Below are positions 5,290-6,656 of a DNA stretch of 6,656 nucleotides, in pieces; positions within the stretch are counted from its first letter, which is position 1, and every line of letters begins with the position of its first letter. The translations under genes and the position numbers were made by a program. The stretch spans positions 1-6,656 of the forward strand of contig WTGD01000009.1 of NCBI GenBank assembly GCA_011523725.1, in the 5' to 3' direction. The stretch comes from Nitrospinota bacterium (GTDB taxonomy: Bacteria > UBA8248). The notes beneath the pieces were generated by a model, which searched no databases, had not been told where the DNA came from, and saw only the letters and a list, made by a program, of their open reading frames with translations.

Positions 5290-6087
5290 GTGAACCCGAT
5301 TACTTTGCGAGAATTGCTGGAAGCCGGCGCCCATTTCGGGCACCAGACCATCCGATGGAACCCCAAGATGCGTCCATATATCTTCGGCGCGCGAAACGGG
5401 ATTTACATCATCGACCTTCAGAAAACCCTCAAGTTGTTCAACGACGCCCGAGAGGTGATTCGTGACATCGCGGCGAAGGGCGGCAAGGTACTGTTTGTGG
5501 GCACGAAGCAACAGGCCCAGGAAATCGTGATGGAAGAGGCCCGGAACGTGGGGATGCCCTACGTCACCCAGCGCTGGCTCGGCGGAACGCTCACGAATTT
5601 CCAGACGATCAAAAACTCGATTGCGCGCCTTCTCGATCTGGAGTCGATGAAGAACGACGGCACATTCGAACTTCTGGCGAAAAAAGAGGCCGTCCGGCGG
5701 GAGAAGGACATGGCGCGGCTCGAGAAGTTTCTCGGCGGCATCAAGCATATGGACAAGCTGCCGCAAGCTATGTTCGTCATTGATACCGGTCATGAGTACA
5801 ACGCCATTCGCGAGGCCAGGAAACTGGGGATTCCCGTTATCGCGGTAGTAGACACGAATTGCGACCCCGACGGGGTGGATCACGTTTTGCCGGGTAATGA
5901 CGATGCCCTGCGCTCCATTCGCTTCTTCGTGTCGCGGGTGGCGGAGGCCATCGCCGAGGGTGTCACGTTGCGCAAGGAGACGGGGGCCGAAGACGTCGAA
6001 GCTGTCGTCGCCTCAGGCGACACGGTAGCGGCGGAGATGATGGCGGCGGCCGTGGCAAGCGACGGGGAAACGAAGGCGGAAAAATAA
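5290..6087 (+). CDS. rpsB: 30S ribosomal protein S2
   Basis: S2 is a late-binding small-subunit protein at the head-body junction, near S1. The 265-residue product has the family blocks in order: ITLRELLEAGAHFGHQT near the N-terminus, WNPKMRPYIFGARNGIYIIDLQKT, GGKVLFVGTKQQAQEIV, the RWLGGTLTNFQTI motif, KKEAVRREKDMARLEKFLGGI, LPQAMFVIDTGHEYNAI, and LGIPVIAVVDTNCDPDGVDHVLPGNDDA given here only by its parts IPVIAVVDTNCDPD and LPGNDDA. It is about 24 residues longer than E. coli S2 (241), mostly through an Ala/Glu-rich C-terminal tail from about residue 230. The GTG at 5290 is set by AAGGAG (5277-5282), seven bases upstream, and by the family's usual N-terminus. tsf follows after 48 bases, the standard rpsB-tsf operon order. 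Confidence 0.97.
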   Translation: MNPITLRELLEAGAHFGHQTIRWNPKMRPYIFGARNGIYIIDLQKTLKLFNDAREVIRDIAAKGGKVLFVGTKQQAQEIVMEEARNVGMPYVTQRWLGGTLTNFQTIKNSIARLLDLESMKNDGTFELLAKKEAVRREKDMARLEKFLGGIKHMDKLPQAMFVIDTGHEYNAIREARKLGIPVIAVVDTNCDPDGVDHVLPGNDDALRSIRFFVSRVAEAIAEGVTLRKETGAEDVEAVVASGDTVAAEMMAAAVASDGETKAEK

Positions 6088-6135
6088 CATCATATTTTCA
6101 GTAACAGCCGGATTTCATGGGGAGAGACGAAGGGC

Positions 6136-6656
6136 ATGGAAGTCACCGCTCAAATGGTCAAGGAGTTAAGAACCCGCACCGGTGCGGGCATCATGGACTG
6201 CAAGGAAGCCCTCAAGGAGAACGAGGGGGATTTTGAAGAGGCAGTGCGCTATTTGCGGGAAAAAGGGCTTTCCAGCGCCGCCAAGAAAGCCGGGCGCGCG
6301 GCAAGTGAGGGGCAGGTATACGCTTCTCTTGGAGAAGACGGGCGCATGGGCGTCATCGTCGAGGTGAATTGCGAGACCGATTTCGTGGCCCGAACGGAGG
6401 ATTTTCAGGCGCTTCTCGAAACCGTCGCAGACCACGTGAACGACAATGGTGGGGATGGTCTCGCCGAAGCGCTCAAGGAGGTGACAACGGAGGCCATCGC
6501 CAGGCTGGGAGAAAACATCGTCGTTGCTCGCGGAGAGCGTGTCGCTTTGGGAGATAACGACTCGGGCAAGGTGGTTTCCTACATTCATCCGGGTGGTCGG
6601 ATTGGTGTTTTGCTCGATTTGAGATGCGAAACGCCCGAGAAGGCAGGCGATGCCGC
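6136..6656 (+). CDS. tsf: Translation elongation factor Ts (N-terminal 173 codons; cut by window edge)
   Basis: EF-Ts is the nucleotide exchange factor that releases GDP from EF-Tu. The open frame runs off the right edge. It starts MEVTAQMVKELRTRTGAGIM, the N-terminal UBA-like domain, followed by DCKEALKENEGDFEEAVRYL and REKGLSSAAKKAGRAASEG. The core then carries VNCETDFVAR, with Thr81-Asp82-Phe83 being the TDF motif that contacts EF-Tu. Later parts include ENIVVARGERV and SYIHPGGRIGVLLDL. The ATG at 6136 gives the normal family N-terminus; GGGGAG (6119-6124) is 11 bases away and GAAGGG abuts the start, so the ribosome site is spaced imperfectly. It lies 48 bases after rpsB with no terminator between them. 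Full-length proteins vary from about 200 to 300 residues, so its class cannot be told here. Confidence 0.95.
   Translation, partial: MEVTAQMVKELRTRTGAGIMDCKEALKENEGDFEEAVRYLREKGLSSAAKKAGRAASEGQVYASLGEDGRMGVIVEVNCETDFVARTEDFQALLETVADHVNDNGGDGLAEALKEVTTEAIARLGENIVVARGERVALGDNDSGKVVSYIHPGGRIGVLLDLRCETPEKAGDA

Noticed and set aside
1..6656. Mobile elements, CRISPR arrays, tRNA or rRNA genes
   Set aside because: I saw no transposase, no regularly spaced repeats and no cloverleaf-like segment on either strand.

Overview
The window is chromosomal, GC-rich by eye, and mostly housekeeping. In order it holds: (i) the 5' end of a TRAP-transporter periplasmic solute-binding gene on the minus strand, cut by the left edge; (ii) a divergent nucleotide-sugar dehydrogenase of the UDP-GlcNAc 6-dehydrogenase (WbpA/WecC) type; (iii) the ribosomal protein pair rplM-rpsI with a good upstream promoter and a strong intrinsic terminator; (iv) the arginine biosynthesis pair argC-argJ; (v) rpsB and the first 173 codons of tsf, cut by the right edge. 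No mobile element, CRISPR array, tRNA or rRNA is visible.

Organism: a Gram-negative bacterium is suggested by the TRAP binding protein with its Sec signal peptide and by the nucleotide-sugar dehydrogenase. From memory, the order rplM-rpsI-argC, with argJ and rpsB-tsf nearby, resembles deltaproteobacterial lineages and related phyla such as Nitrospinota. The presence of argJ implies the cyclic acetyl-recycling version of ornithine synthesis, unlike the linear pathway of E. coli. This placement is an inference from gene order and protein character, not a database result.

How the genes work together: rplM-rpsI and rpsB-tsf encode translation components (L13, S9, S2, EF-Ts). argC and argJ sit between them and supply two steps of arginine synthesis: ArgC reduces N-acetylglutamyl phosphate, and ArgJ moves the acetyl group from N-acetylornithine back to glutamate. 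A clear terminator separates rpsI from argC. No terminator is visible between argJ and rpsB, so argCJ transcripts may read into rpsB-tsf. The left pair (TRAP binding protein and sugar dehydrogenase) is a divergent unit around an AT-rich 131-bp spacer and looks unrelated to the rest.

No unmistakable new system is present. The parts most worth a second look are non-coding: a leader before rplM where one pyrimidine segment can pair either locally or with the ribosome-binding region; a hairpin that buries the Shine-Dalgarno of the dehydrogenase; and the 196-bp argJ-rpsB gap, which holds a 23-codon ORF with its own Shine-Dalgarno followed by a structured rpsB leader.
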